DNA of 59,875 bases, from contig NZ_JBEXCV010000039.1 of assembly GCF_040605455.1 (NCBI RefSeq), positions 1-59,875 on the forward strand, in the 5' to 3' direction. Under the pieces are notes generated by a model. The model was not told where the DNA came from, made no database searches, and worked only from the letters and a program-made list of their open reading frames with translations. The translations under genes were made by a program, and so were the position numbers. This document shows, piece by piece, positions 39,105 through 47,691 of the stretch (position 1 is its first letter; each line of letters begins with the position of its first letter). This DNA is from Embleya sp040605455. Lineage in GTDB: Bacteria > Actinomycetota > Actinomycetes > Streptomycetales > Streptomycetaceae.

Positions 39105-39335
39105 CGCCGGGGACTCGTCCAGCACCGCGAGGCACCGAGCGGTGGAATCCGGCCGGCCGTTCAACCGATCGAGGATGTCGTGGACCTCGCCGAGCACATC
39201 CTCGGCGGTGATCCACGGATCCGGTTCGTCGAGGCGCCACGACGCGGTCTCGTGCACCGGCCGCTCGCACCCGCCTCGATCTCGGTCGCGACCCACCCGG
39301 ACTCCACCTGCTCGGTGAATTCCTCGAAAGTGACC
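39105..39335 (-). pseudogene. Frameshifted remnant of a small conserved protein
   Basis: On the minus strand one frame reads FEEFTEQVESGWVATEIEAG and another continues HETASWRLDEPDPWITAEDV, LGEVHDILDRLNGRPDST. The two halves have natural amino-acid composition and would join through one frameshift near 39240. The combination looks like a small actinomycete protein that has decayed. There is no usable start and no recognisable family. Confidence 0.35.
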
Positions 39336-39381
39336 GGGTCACCCGATACGAGTCACCCGATCGCAGGTCATCCGTTCCGGA

Positions 39382-39873
39382 TCAACCGGTCCGGATCGCT
39401 CGGTGCTGGCCGCTTTTGTCGTAGTAGCCGGGACTGGCCACCAGCGCGGTGCGGAAGTACAGGCCCTCGCCGACCACACCGTTGTTGTTGCCGTGTCCGG
39501 GCACGAACGGTTGCCACAGTGCCACCAGCAGGTCCGGGGCCACCAGCGAGGCGCCCTCGGTCTCCACCCGCACGGGTGTCAGTTCACCGAGCAGTCGGGT
39601 GACGTCGACGGCCGGCGCGCCGAAGACATCGATGCCCAGACACAACACCGTGTCCGCGAAGTCGTCCTCGGACCGGTGCACCTCGATCGCCTCGACCAGC
39701 CCGTCCTTGTCGCTCACCACATGAATCGAGAGGTCCGCACCGAAGTGGGCGAACCCACGAGTGCGTCCCGACAGATCTCCTCCGAGTTCGCGCAGAGCCG
39801 CCTCTGCCTCGTCCATGGACATGCCGATCTTGATCGGCCCTACGCCGTAAGGCGGATCCAACTCAAGCTGCAC
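39382..39873 (-). CDS. Hypothetical protein
   Basis: The 163-residue soluble protein starts at GTG 39873 (GGGAG 6 nt upstream) with QLELDPPYGVGPIKIGMSMD, a pattern seen in a conserved actinomycete family of unknown function (GIKLGMT-type opening, then a GFAHFGADLSIHVV segment and APDLLVALWQPFVPGHG). No motif for catalysis or binding is evident. An upstream in-frame ATG at 40101 would add 76 residues of low-complexity sequence and is not supported. Confidence 0.6.
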   Translation of the reverse strand: MQLELDPPYGVGPIKIGMSMDEAEAALRELGGDLSGRTRGFAHFGADLSIHVVSDKDGLVEAIEVHRSEDDFADTVLCLGIDVFGAPAVDVTRLLGELTPVRVETEGASLVAPDLLVALWQPFVPGHGNNNGVVGEGLYFRTALVASPGYYDKSGQHRAIRTG

Positions 39874-40076
39874 GTGATCTCCCTCGCCTCGAACAACCGA
39901 GTATGGCGCACCGTCATCGAGGCCCCTCGCACCCGGTTGCCGGTTCGGCGTGGCAGGCCGACCCGGTACCCGTACCCGAACGGCAACGTTCCGGTCGGTG
40001 TCGGCGCCGGCTTCGGCTTTGTACCCATTCGGGTCAATCGGGCCGACCGCCGACACCGGCTCCGGGAGCGTCAGCG

Positions 40077-40958
40077 CGGGGTGCCGAAGACCTGGGTCCA
40101 CGAGGTGCCGTAGGTGCCGCCCGTGACATACCCGACACCGATCTCGGTGAACTCCGGGGTGAGGATGTTCTTGCGATGGCCGGGAGAATCCATCCAGCCC
40201 TGCACCACCTCGGCCGGGCTCTGCTGGCCGCAGGCGATGTTCTCACCTATCCGGCTGTACACATAGCCCGCCGCGACCGCCCGGTCCCACGGCTCGCGGC
40301 CGTCCGGATCGGTGTGCGAAAAGAACGCCCGGCTGATCATGTCCGCACTGAACGCCTGTGCACACGCCGTCAGTTGTTCCTGCGGCGCAAGCGGGCGCAG
40401 GCCCTGCCGGGCCCGTTCGACGTTGGTCAGCTCGACCACCCCACGCTGGAACTCGGTGAGCCCCGACGGGGTTTGCGTCTCCTCCTCGACCTCGACGCCG
40501 AAGTCCCGAGCGATCCCGGCCAGCCCGTCCGCGTAGCCCTGACCCAGTGCGCGCACCTTCCAGTCCGCGCCCCGCCGGTAGATCTCCGCCAACAACAACA
40601 CCGTCTCGGTGCGCGGCCGCGGCGGGGTGAACCGCGCCAGCAGCGTGCCGCCCGCACCGGTGAGGGTCATCGCCGGCGGTGGCAACTCGCCCAGGGTGTG
40701 CGTGGTGTCGGCGGGACTGATCACCACCGTCACGCGCGTGGCGCCCGCCCGCAGGCCGCTCGGGTCCACCGTGACGGTGTCCCCGCCCAGTTGCACCCCG
40801 GGTGCGCGGAGCTGGTTGAAGAAGACGAAGTCCCCGTCGCCGGACACCCGTCGATCCTCACCCGTGATCAACGCGGAGATGTCGAACGGACCGGGCACAC
40901 GCACGCGCACGACGCCGCCCGGCAAGGATTGGTTGGCGCCCGGCGGCAGTTCGTTCAT
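40077..40958 (-). CDS. TerD-domain/CAP-domain fusion protein
   Basis: The protein (about 293 residues) combines two unrelated domains. The N-terminal half is a TerD-type calcium-binding stress domain: DFVFFNQLRAPGVQLGGDTV, then VTVVISPAD, TLLARFTPPRPRTETVLLLA and EIYRRGADWKVRALGQGYAD. From about residue 175 it becomes a CAP/SCP (PR-1) domain: VVELTNVERARQGLRPLAPQ, FSADMISRAFFSHTDPDGRE, IGENIACGQQSPAEVVQGWM and SPGHRKNILTPEFTEIGVGY, with the HTDP and GENIA motifs. There is no signal peptide although most CAP proteins are exported. GAGGTC precedes ATG 40958. Confidence 0.85.
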
Positions 40959-40980
40959 GACCTCGGATTCTAACGACCAA

Positions 40981-42618
40981 TCAGACCTCGGTGACCCGGC
41001 CGTCCGCGACTTCGATCCGCCGGGTGATGTGCACTGCGTCCAGCATCCGCCGGTCGTGGGTGACCAGCAACAGGGTGCCCTCGTAGGACTCCAGCGCGGA
41101 CTCCAACTGCTCGATCGCGGGCAGGTCCAGGTGGTTCGTCGGCTCGTCCAGGACCAGCAGGTTGACCCCCTCGGCCTGGAGCAGCGCCAGCGCCGCACGG
41201 GTGCGCTCGCCCGGGGACAACGTCGCAGCCGGGCGCAGCACGTGCGCCGCCTTGAGCCCGAACTTGGCCAGCAGCGTGCGTACATCGGCCGGAAGCAGGT
41301 CCGGGACCACCGCGCAGAACGCGTCCAGGAGCGGCAGGTCGCCCAGGAACAGCCCGCGTGCCTGGTCCACCTCGCCGACCACGACGCCCGAGCCCAGCGC
41401 GCCTTGACCGGCCGTCAACTCGGCCCGCCCGAGCAACGCCGCGAGCAGCGTGGACTTGCCCGCGCCGTTCCCGCCGGTGATCGCGACCCGATCCGCCCAG
41501 TCGATCTGAAGCGTCACCGGACCCAGCGCGAAGCCGCCGCGCTCGACCACCGCGCCGTTCAGCGTGGCCACCACCGCGCCCGCCCGCGGGGCGGCGGCGA
41601 TCTCCATTCGCAGCTCCCACTCCTTGCGCGGCTCCTCGACCACCTCCAGGCGCTCGATCATCCGCTCGGTCTGCCGCGCCTTGGACGCTTGCTTCTCGCT
41701 CGCCTCGGATCGGGTCTTGCGGCTGATCTTGTCGTTGTCGGTGGACTTGCGGCGCGCGTTGCGGGTGCCCTTGTCCATCCACCCGCGCTGCATCCGGGCC
41801 CGGGCCTCCAGGTCGCCGCGCTTGTCGGCGTACTCGTCGAACTCCTCGCGCGCATGCCGACGGGCCACCTCGCGCTCGGCCAGATACGCCTCGTAGCCGC
41901 CGCCGTAGCTGCGGATCTGCTGCTGGACCAGATCCAGCTCGACCACCCGGTCCACCGTGCGGGCCAGGAACTCGCGGTCGTGGCTGATCACCACGGTGCC
42001 CGCCCGCAGCCCGGTGACGAACTTCTCCAACCGGTCCAGACCGTCCAGGTCCAGGTCGTTGGTCGGCTCGTCGAGCAGGAACACGTCGTAGCGGCTCAAC
42101 AGCAGCGACATCAGACCCGCGCGCGCGGCCTGACCACCCGACAGAGCGGTCATCTCGCGATCCAGGTCCACCGCCAGGCCCAGATCGGCGGCCACCTCCT
42201 CGGCCCGCTCCTCCAGGTCCGCACCGCCCAGGTCCAGCCAGCGATCCAGCGCGACGCTGTACTCGTCGTCGGCGCCCGCGCGGCCCTCGACCAGGCCCTC
42301 GGTCGCGGTGTCGAGCGCGGCCTGCGCGGCGGCGACACCGGTACGCCGGGCCAGGAACGCCCGGACCGTCTCGCCCGGCCGCCGCTCCGGTTCCTGCGGC
42401 AGATGGCCCACCGACCCTGTCGGCGGGCTCAACCGGATCGATCCCGCCTCCGGCTCGGCAAGGCCGGCGAGCAGTCTCAACAGGGTGGACTTGCCCGCGC
42501 CGTTCACCCCGACCAGGCCCACCACATCGCCCGGGGCGATCACCAGGTCCAATCCGGAGAACAGGACACGGTCACCGTGTCCGGCGGCAAGGTCTTTGAC
42601 GACGATCGTGGCGCTCAT
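40981..42618 (-). CDS. ABC-F family ATPase (energy-dependent translation/antibiotic-resistance type)
   Basis: The 545-residue protein has two ABC domains and no membrane segments: Walker A GVNGAGKSTLLRLL and GGNGAGKSTLLAAL, signatures LSGGQAARAGL and LSPGERTRAAL, Walker B FLLDEPTNDLDL and LVLDEPTNHLDL. The linker (DEYADKRGDLEARARMQRGW, RKSTDNDKISRKTRSEASEK) is the ABC-F type that reaches the ribosomal E site. Several such proteins give antibiotic protection and some occur near clusters; here the substrate is unknown. ATG 42618 begins the first domain directly. Confidence 0.93.
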   Translation of the reverse strand: MSATIVVKDLAAGHGDRVLFSGLDLVIAPGDVVGLVGVNGAGKSTLLRLLAGLAEPEAGSIRLSPPTGSVGHLPQEPERRPGETVRAFLARRTGVAAAQAALDTATEGLVEGRAGADDEYSVALDRWLDLGGADLEERAEEVAADLGLAVDLDREMTALSGGQAARAGLMSLLLSRYDVFLLDEPTNDLDLDGLDRLEKFVTGLRAGTVVISHDREFLARTVDRVVELDLVQQQIRSYGGGYEAYLAEREVARRHAREEFDEYADKRGDLEARARMQRGWMDKGTRNARRKSTDNDKISRKTRSEASEKQASKARQTERMIERLEVVEEPRKEWELRMEIAAAPRAGAVVATLNGAVVERGGFALGPVTLQIDWADRVAITGGNGAGKSTLLAALLGRAELTAGQGALGSGVVVGEVDQARGLFLGDLPLLDAFCAVVPDLLPADVRTLLAKFGLKAAHVLRPAATLSPGERTRAALALLQAEGVNLLVLDEPTNHLDLPAIEQLESALESYEGTLLLVTHDRRMLDAVHITRRIEVADGRVTEV

Positions 42619-42703
42619 GAGGATACGAATCCTATCGGCCGCTGCGAGGATGACGACGTCCGCGTAGCACCGGCCCCTGCGGCCACCTGGGAAGGACCAT
42701 GCG

Positions 42704-43450
42704 ATGACCACCGAACCCCGGCCCGAACCGTACGAGGCGCTGCCCGAGGACTGGGAGCGCGCCGTCGCCATCGTCGCGCACCCGGACGACCTCGAATACG
42801 GCGCCGCCGCCGCGATCGCCCGCTGGACCCGGCAGGGCAAGCACATCACGTACGTCATGGTCACCAGCGGCGAAGCCGGCATCGACGGACTCGATCCGGA
42901 CGAGTGCCGCCCGCTGCGCGAGGCCGAACAGATCGAGTCGGCGCGGATCGTCGGCGTCGAAACGGTCGAGTTCCTCGGCTACCCGGACGGTGTGCTCGAG
43001 TACGGCCTGCCGCTGCGCCGCGACCTGTCCCGCGTGGTCCGTCGGCACCGGCCCGAGATCGTGATCACCGGCAACTTCCGCGACACCTGGGGCGGCGTCG
43101 CGCTGAACCAGGCCGACCACATCGCGGTGGGCCGGGCGGTCGTGGACGCGGTGCGCGACGCGGGCAACCGATGGGTGTTCCGCGACCTGCTCGCCGAGGG
43201 GCACGAGCCGTGGGGCGGGGTGCGCGCGGTGTGGGCGGGCGGCTCGCCGCAGGCGCGGCACGCGGCGGACACCACCGAGGACTTCGCGCTCGGCGTCGCC
43301 TCGCTGGAGGCGCACGCGGCGTACCTGGCCGGGCTGGGCCAGGGGCAGATGGCGGACGCGGGGGAGTTCCTGGAGGGCATGGGCCGGGCGGCCGGCGCGC
43401 GCCTGGGCACTCGGTTCGCGGCCGCTTTCGAAGTCTTTCCCATGACATGA
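42704..43450 (+). CDS. PIG-L/LmbE-family deacetylase
   Basis: The 248-residue enzyme carries the zinc-binding AHPDD motif at 25-29 (VAIVAHPDDLEYGAAAA) and the QADHIAVGRAVVDAV segment that supplies a second His. This is the family of MshB, Mca and GlcNAc-PI deacetylases; the exact N-acetyl substrate is not clear. GGAAGGA precedes ATG 42704 by 7 nt. It stands between two minus-strand blocks and probably has its own promoter. Confidence 0.9.
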   Translation: MTTEPRPEPYEALPEDWERAVAIVAHPDDLEYGAAAAIARWTRQGKHITYVMVTSGEAGIDGLDPDECRPLREAEQIESARIVGVETVEFLGYPDGVLEYGLPLRRDLSRVVRRHRPEIVITGNFRDTWGGVALNQADHIAVGRAVVDAVRDAGNRWVFRDLLAEGHEPWGGVRAVWAGGSPQARHAADTTEDFALGVASLEAHAAYLAGLGQGQMADAGEFLEGMGRAAGARLGTRFAAAFEVFPMT

Positions 43451-43484
43451 CGATCAGCTGACGAACGCTCAGTACGCTTCGCGA

Positions 43485-44156
43485 ATGAGCCGTAGGCAGC
43501 ATCCTCGTGGCCGGGTCCTCGCCGTATGCGCGGCGGGGGCGCTGGCCGTCACCGGAATCGGCGCGTGCGGCAGCGACGGTGACGACGTCCCGCCCCAGTC
43601 GTCGAAGCGGTTGAACGTCGAGAAATTCCGGCAGGCGGTCCGGCCGATCGGGGCGAGCGGCCCGCAATGCCCGCTGCCGTTCGACGTCGCCGCGGCCACC
43701 GCGAAGATCCACCTCGACGGGCCCGTCGCCCCGGGCGATCCGGCCGCGGACGGCAGCGAGGGCTGGTCCGACGACGACGCGAAGGCACACGACCTGCGCT
43801 CGGACCTCTCCGCGATGCAGCGATCCAACGGCGTCGAGGTCACCTGTCGCTACAAGGTCGGCACTGTCGAGATCCACGTGGACACCTGGGCCGCGCGCCG
43901 CGGTCCCGCGATCAACCCGGCGCTGCCGGTGATCCAGCGTGATGCCGGCGTGAGCGTGGGCACGCTGAGCGACTTCGCCACCCGGATGACCAAGATCGCT
44001 CCGCAACAGGTGGTCCCGGTCGGTGAGGGCGGCGTCGCGGTCGTCCGGCTGAACGTGGACGGCCCCGGCGAGGCGGTGCTGTTCGTCTCCGCCGAGACGC
44101 TGGCGCCCGATCGAATAGCCACGCTCGCGAGCACGTTCGCCAAGCAACTCGACTGA
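43485..44156 (+). CDS. Predicted secreted lipoprotein of unknown function
   Basis: The 223-residue protein begins with a lipoprotein signal peptide, MSRRQHPRGRVLAVCAAGAL followed by AVTGIGAC with Cys28 as the lipidation site. The mature part has no recognised domain; it has two Cys (QCPLPF and VTCRYKVG) that could pair, and a C-terminal VRLNVDGPGEAVLFVSAETL like DUF3558-type actinomycete lipoproteins, without enough match to claim. It begins 35 nt after the PIG-L gene on the same strand and may share its transcript. Confidence 0.75.
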   Translation: MSRRQHPRGRVLAVCAAGALAVTGIGACGSDGDDVPPQSSKRLNVEKFRQAVRPIGASGPQCPLPFDVAAATAKIHLDGPVAPGDPAADGSEGWSDDDAKAHDLRSDLSAMQRSNGVEVTCRYKVGTVEIHVDTWAARRGPAINPALPVIQRDAGVSVGTLSDFATRMTKIAPQQVVPVGEGGVAVVRLNVDGPGEAVLFVSAETLAPDRIATLASTFAKQLD

Positions 44157-44179
44157 GCCGCCGACGGTATCGCCTCGGC

Positions 44180-46372
44180 TCAGTCCGACCCGCCGCGCGT
44201 CGCGTTGAGCACCTCCACCGCTCCTGCCGCGTCGCCGATCGTGGCGTAGTCCACCGCGACGAAGTTCACCGGCCGCCCGCGCTGCGCCTCGCACGCGCGG
44301 GCCCGGTCGAGCACGTATTGCCGGGCGTTGACCCGACCCGCGTCCAACCGGCTGCCACCCAGGTTGGTGACGAAGTGGTTCAGCAGGAACAGCCGCTTGT
44401 CGGTGCCGCCACGGTTGGGCAGGCACGACATCTCGGCGGGGGAGGCGAACGCGAACGGCGTCTCCATGCCGTACTCGTAGAAATTGCGGTACCACGGCGC
44501 GGGACCGCCGCCCTGCTCGGCGAACACCACCAGGCGTTTGTCCTCGCGGACCATCTCGCCCAGCTTGGGCCACCTCGCCGCCGGATCCGGGGACGGCGTG
44601 TACAGCAGCCGCTCCACGCCCGCCTCGCGGAACGCCTGCTCGGTCTGCTCGCCGGTGATGTCGTTCTGCAGGATCAGCGTCACCACCTCCCCGGGATTGT
44701 CGTCCAGCCAGGCGCCGATCCTGTGCAGCGTCGGGGCCAGCGTGATCGCACCCGCGCGGCACAGCGCGTGGCACAACCACAGGCCCGGGCGCGGTGGGTT
44801 GGCCAGGTCGATCAGGCGCAGGACCTCGGCCTGCATGTCCGGCGCGAAGCCGGACACGCTCAGTCGCGGCTGGACCTGCTCCGGCAACTCCCAGGTATAG
44901 GTGTCCAGTTGCAGCCCACGGGCGCCCGCGTTGAGCTGCGCGATGATGTCCGGATCCTGGAGCGGGCCGATGAACCGGTCGGCGGTGGTGGCCATCGCGT
45001 TGTGCGTGGTCAGGTAGGCGACCTCGTCGTAGCGGCGGTCGCACAGCTCGATCGAGCCCAGACAGTGCCGCTCCTCGACCTTGCCCGCCGCGACCGGGAC
45101 CACGGTGGCGCCCAGGACCACGGCCGCCAGCGCGAATCCGCCCACCGTCGCGGCGATCGCGATCCGGTGCCGCGGCGGCAGGTTCAGCGCACGGCGCGCG
45201 GCCGCCCGCCGCCAACTCCACGCGCCCGCGACCAGGGCCAGGCCCAGCACGAGCGGGACCAGCGCGGCGAACAGGCCGACGCCGGTCAGCGACGAGATCG
45301 CGGCGTGCTGGACGTCGCCCACCAGCGAGTTGACCGAGTGCGGCCAACTCGGCGCGGGCTCGGCCAACACATTCGGCAGGCGTGAGCGGATGAGCAGGAC
45401 GAGCGCCCCGGAGAGCGCCCCGCCGACCACGAGCGCCCAGGCGATCGCGGGCACCCGACGCGACCAGGATCGCGGCCCGGTGAACCACAGCAGGACCACC
45501 GCGGCGATGCCGAGCACGGTGGCCAGTACCTGGACCGGGCCCAGTGCCAGTTTGGTGAAGGTGCGCGCGGTCGAGAGGCTGCTCGGGTTCAGGCCGGCGT
45601 GCTCCAGGTCGGGGAGTACGTCCCACTGTCCGTCGTCGGTACGGGCGGCCAGGTCGGAACGGGCCGAACCGGTGCTGCCACCCAGTACATACGGCCCGAC
45701 CACCGCGAGCGCGCCCGCGATGTCGCCGGTGCCCAGTGCGGCGGTGACCTGGGCGCGCACCTGCGTTGCGGCGTCCGCGGGCACGATCGAAACCAGCGCG
45801 TCGGTGGTTGTGGCGATGCCGGCGGCGTCCAATGCGAAGGTCGGGAAGTCGGCCGGGCGGCGCCCGGCGGCCAGATCGTCGAGGGTGGCATCCAGGCCGG
45901 ATCGAAACGCGGCGAAGTCCGCCGACGGGTGGCCCTGCACGTTGGCGATCAGATCGCCGAGGTAGAGCTCGGCGAGGTCGCCGACGTTGCTCAGCACCGG
46001 GCGCAGGTCCACGGTCAGCCGCAGCCTCGATTGCTCGCCGCGCAGATACCCGATGGTGTTGGCGATCTGGTCGTCCACGATGCCGCGCAGGGTCGCGGGC
46101 GGCAGCACGCTCTTGAGGTTGGCGGTGATCACGGACGGCGGCACCGGGATCCGGGCCAGCAGGTCCCGGGTGACCTGCTCGGCCGCCGGGTCGACCAGGA
46201 CCTCGTCGTACATTCGGTTGTAGGCGCGCTCGTCGTCCAGGGCCGCCTGGTAGAAGGCCCGGTTGAGCACGGTGCTTCGCGCGGTGCCCGCTGCCGTGAG
46301 CACCACCACCGCGAGCACGACCACGACACCTGCGGCCACGCGCAGCGCGATCAGCCATCGGCCTGCCACCAT
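44180..46372 (-). CDS. Membrane protein with a C-terminal PI-PLC X-like phosphodiesterase domain
   Basis: The 730-residue protein has an N-terminal helix (WLIALRVAAGVVVVLAVVVL), a long extracellular helical region (to about residue 300), four more transmembrane segments (VQVLATVLGIAAVVLLWF through AIAATVGGFALAAVVLGATV), and a C-terminal PLC-X-type domain. The catalytic-type His is in YLTTHNAMATTADRF, followed by GARGLQLDTYTWE, LWLCHALCRAGAITLAPTLH and EVVTLILQNDITGE; a second His of the HNAMA...LCH pair is present. It may act on phospholipids or cell-surface glycerophosphodiesters. ATG 46372 is one option, a TTG at 46405 another. Confidence 0.8.
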   Translation of the reverse strand: MVAGRWLIALRVAAGVVVVLAVVVLTAAGTARSTVLNRAFYQAALDDERAYNRMYDEVLVDPAAEQVTRDLLARIPVPPSVITANLKSVLPPATLRGIVDDQIANTIGYLRGEQSRLRLTVDLRPVLSNVGDLAELYLGDLIANVQGHPSADFAAFRSGLDATLDDLAAGRRPADFPTFALDAAGIATTTDALVSIVPADAATQVRAQVTAALGTGDIAGALAVVGPYVLGGSTGSARSDLAARTDDGQWDVLPDLEHAGLNPSSLSTARTFTKLALGPVQVLATVLGIAAVVLLWFTGPRSWSRRVPAIAWALVVGGALSGALVLLIRSRLPNVLAEPAPSWPHSVNSLVGDVQHAAISSLTGVGLFAALVPLVLGLALVAGAWSWRRAAARRALNLPPRHRIAIAATVGGFALAAVVLGATVVPVAAGKVEERHCLGSIELCDRRYDEVAYLTTHNAMATTADRFIGPLQDPDIIAQLNAGARGLQLDTYTWELPEQVQPRLSVSGFAPDMQAEVLRLIDLANPPRPGLWLCHALCRAGAITLAPTLHRIGAWLDDNPGEVVTLILQNDITGEQTEQAFREAGVERLLYTPSPDPAARWPKLGEMVREDKRLVVFAEQGGGPAPWYRNFYEYGMETPFAFASPAEMSCLPNRGGTDKRLFLLNHFVTNLGGSRLDAGRVNARQYVLDRARACEAQRGRPVNFVAVDYATIGDAAGAVEVLNATRGGSD

Positions 46373-46441
46373 CTCCCGACGGTCGCCCCGCGCCAGTGGC
46401 CTCAAACGCCGGCCGGGCCGAATTCACACCGGCCGGCAACA

Positions 46442-46494
46442 GGGCGTGTCCAGCGGGATCTCGGCGGGTCCACCAGGATCCGCCGGACACGCCC
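46442..46494 (-). terminator. Terminator of the polysaccharide minus-strand operon
   Basis: GGGCGTGTCC (46442-46451) and GGACACGCCC (46485-46494) form a perfect 10-bp stem around a 33-nt loop that itself holds GGATC/GGATCC words. It lies 16 bases beyond the DegT stop. Confidence 0.65.
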
Positions 46495-46509
46495 CGGCGG
46501 TGAGGCTGC

Positions 46510-47691
46510 TCAGGCCGAGGCCGACCGTACCTCGCCGGCATGCTCGTGTACCCGGACCACCGCGTCCGCGACCCGGCGCATCGTCGGCTCGTCCATCTGC
46601 GACCACAGCGGCAGCGTCAGCACCCGGGACGACACGTCGTCGGTGATCGGCAACGGCCGCGAAGGCAGGTGCGCGTACGCCTTCTGGCGGTTCACCGGCG
46701 GGTGGAAGTAGCGGCGCGAGTCGATCCCGTCCGCCTCAAGCGCCCGGGCCAGCATCGGCACGTCCAGGCCGAAGGCATCCGGGTCGACGATCAGGGTCAG
46801 GTCCTTCCAGGTGGACAGGTCGCCCTCGGCGAGCGCCGGCAGCCGCAGTCCCGGCACATCGCGAACCGCCTCCGCGAACACCCCCACCAGGTGCGAGCGG
46901 GCGGCCACCCGCTCCGGCAGGCCCCGGAGCGAGACCAGCGCCAGCGCCGCGTGCAGCTCGGACATCCGCGCGTTCAGGCCCGGGAACAGGCAGTCGTAGT
47001 CGCCCGGATTGCCGTAGCCGCGGCCCAGCCGGCAAGCCTGCGCCAGCCCCTCGTCACGGGTGGCGACCAACCCGCCCTCGCCCGCGATCACCACCTTCGT
47101 CGGGCTCAGCGAGAACACCTCCGCCGCGCCGAAGCCGCCGATCGGCGTGCCCGCGCGCCGGCTGCCCAACGCGTGCGCCGCGTCGTAGACGATCGGCACG
47201 TTCGCGTCTGCCGCGACCTTCGCCAATTCCTCCACCCGACACGGCGTCCCGTACACGTGCGTGGCCATCAACGCGGACGCGCCCGACTCGGCCAGCAGCG
47301 CCGCCGCGTCGGTCGGGTCCAGGGTCAGGCTGTCCGGGTCCACCTCGGCGAACACCGGGGTCGCCCCCGCCCAGTGCGCCGCGTGCGCGGTGGCCGAGAA
47401 GGTGAATCCCGGCATCGCCACCGCACCGCTCACCCCCAGCGCCTGCAGCGCGAGCATCAGCCCGCTCGTGCAGCTCGACACCGCCACCACGTACGGCACC
47501 TCCAACTGCGCCGCCGCGGCCTCCTCCAACTCGCGCACCGTGGACCCGTTGGTCAATTGACCACTGGTCAGGATCGCGTCCAGCCGCCGGGTCAACTCCT
47601 CCCGCTCGGGCACCTGCACGCGTGTCAGCGGCAGGCCCTCCGGGAACATCGCATCCCCACCGAGCACCGCCGGCTTGCCGGTCACCGCCAT
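46510..47691 (-). CDS. DegT/DnrJ/EryC1-family sugar aminotransferase
   Basis: The 393-residue PLP enzyme should aminate a nucleotide-linked keto-sugar. Lys199 in FSLSPTKVVIAGEGG forms the aldimine; DAAHALGSRR (Asp170, His173) and the SGQLTNGSTVRELEE N-terminus with YVVAVSSCTSGLMLAL are typical. It has GGGGGG just before ATG 47691 and overlaps the preceding Wzy-like gene by 10 bases. In this cluster it probably supplies an amino-sugar for the polymer. Confidence 0.92.
   Translation of the reverse strand: MAVTGKPAVLGGDAMFPEGLPLTRVQVPEREELTRRLDAILTSGQLTNGSTVRELEEAAAAQLEVPYVVAVSSCTSGLMLALQALGVSGAVAMPGFTFSATAHAAHWAGATPVFAEVDPDSLTLDPTDAAALLAESGASALMATHVYGTPCRVEELAKVAADANVPIVYDAAHALGSRRAGTPIGGFGAAEVFSLSPTKVVIAGEGGLVATRDEGLAQACRLGRGYGNPGDYDCLFPGLNARMSELHAALALVSLRGLPERVAARSHLVGVFAEAVRDVPGLRLPALAEGDLSTWKDLTLIVDPDAFGLDVPMLARALEADGIDSRRYFHPPVNRQKAYAHLPSRPLPITDDVSSRVLTLPLWSQMDEPTMRRVADAVVRVHEHAGEVRSASA

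Noticed and set aside
40609..43461. A 950-residue plus-strand frame opposite the ABC-F gene
   Set aside because: Antisense of the ABC-F ATPase; composition is dominated by Arg/Gln/Leu and there is no domain.
43065..46541. A 1158-residue open frame on the minus strand across the lipoprotein and PLC-X genes
   Set aside because: It is Arg/Gly/Ala-rich with no domains and lies out of frame with the PLC-X protein; long antisense or shifted frames are normal at this GC content.
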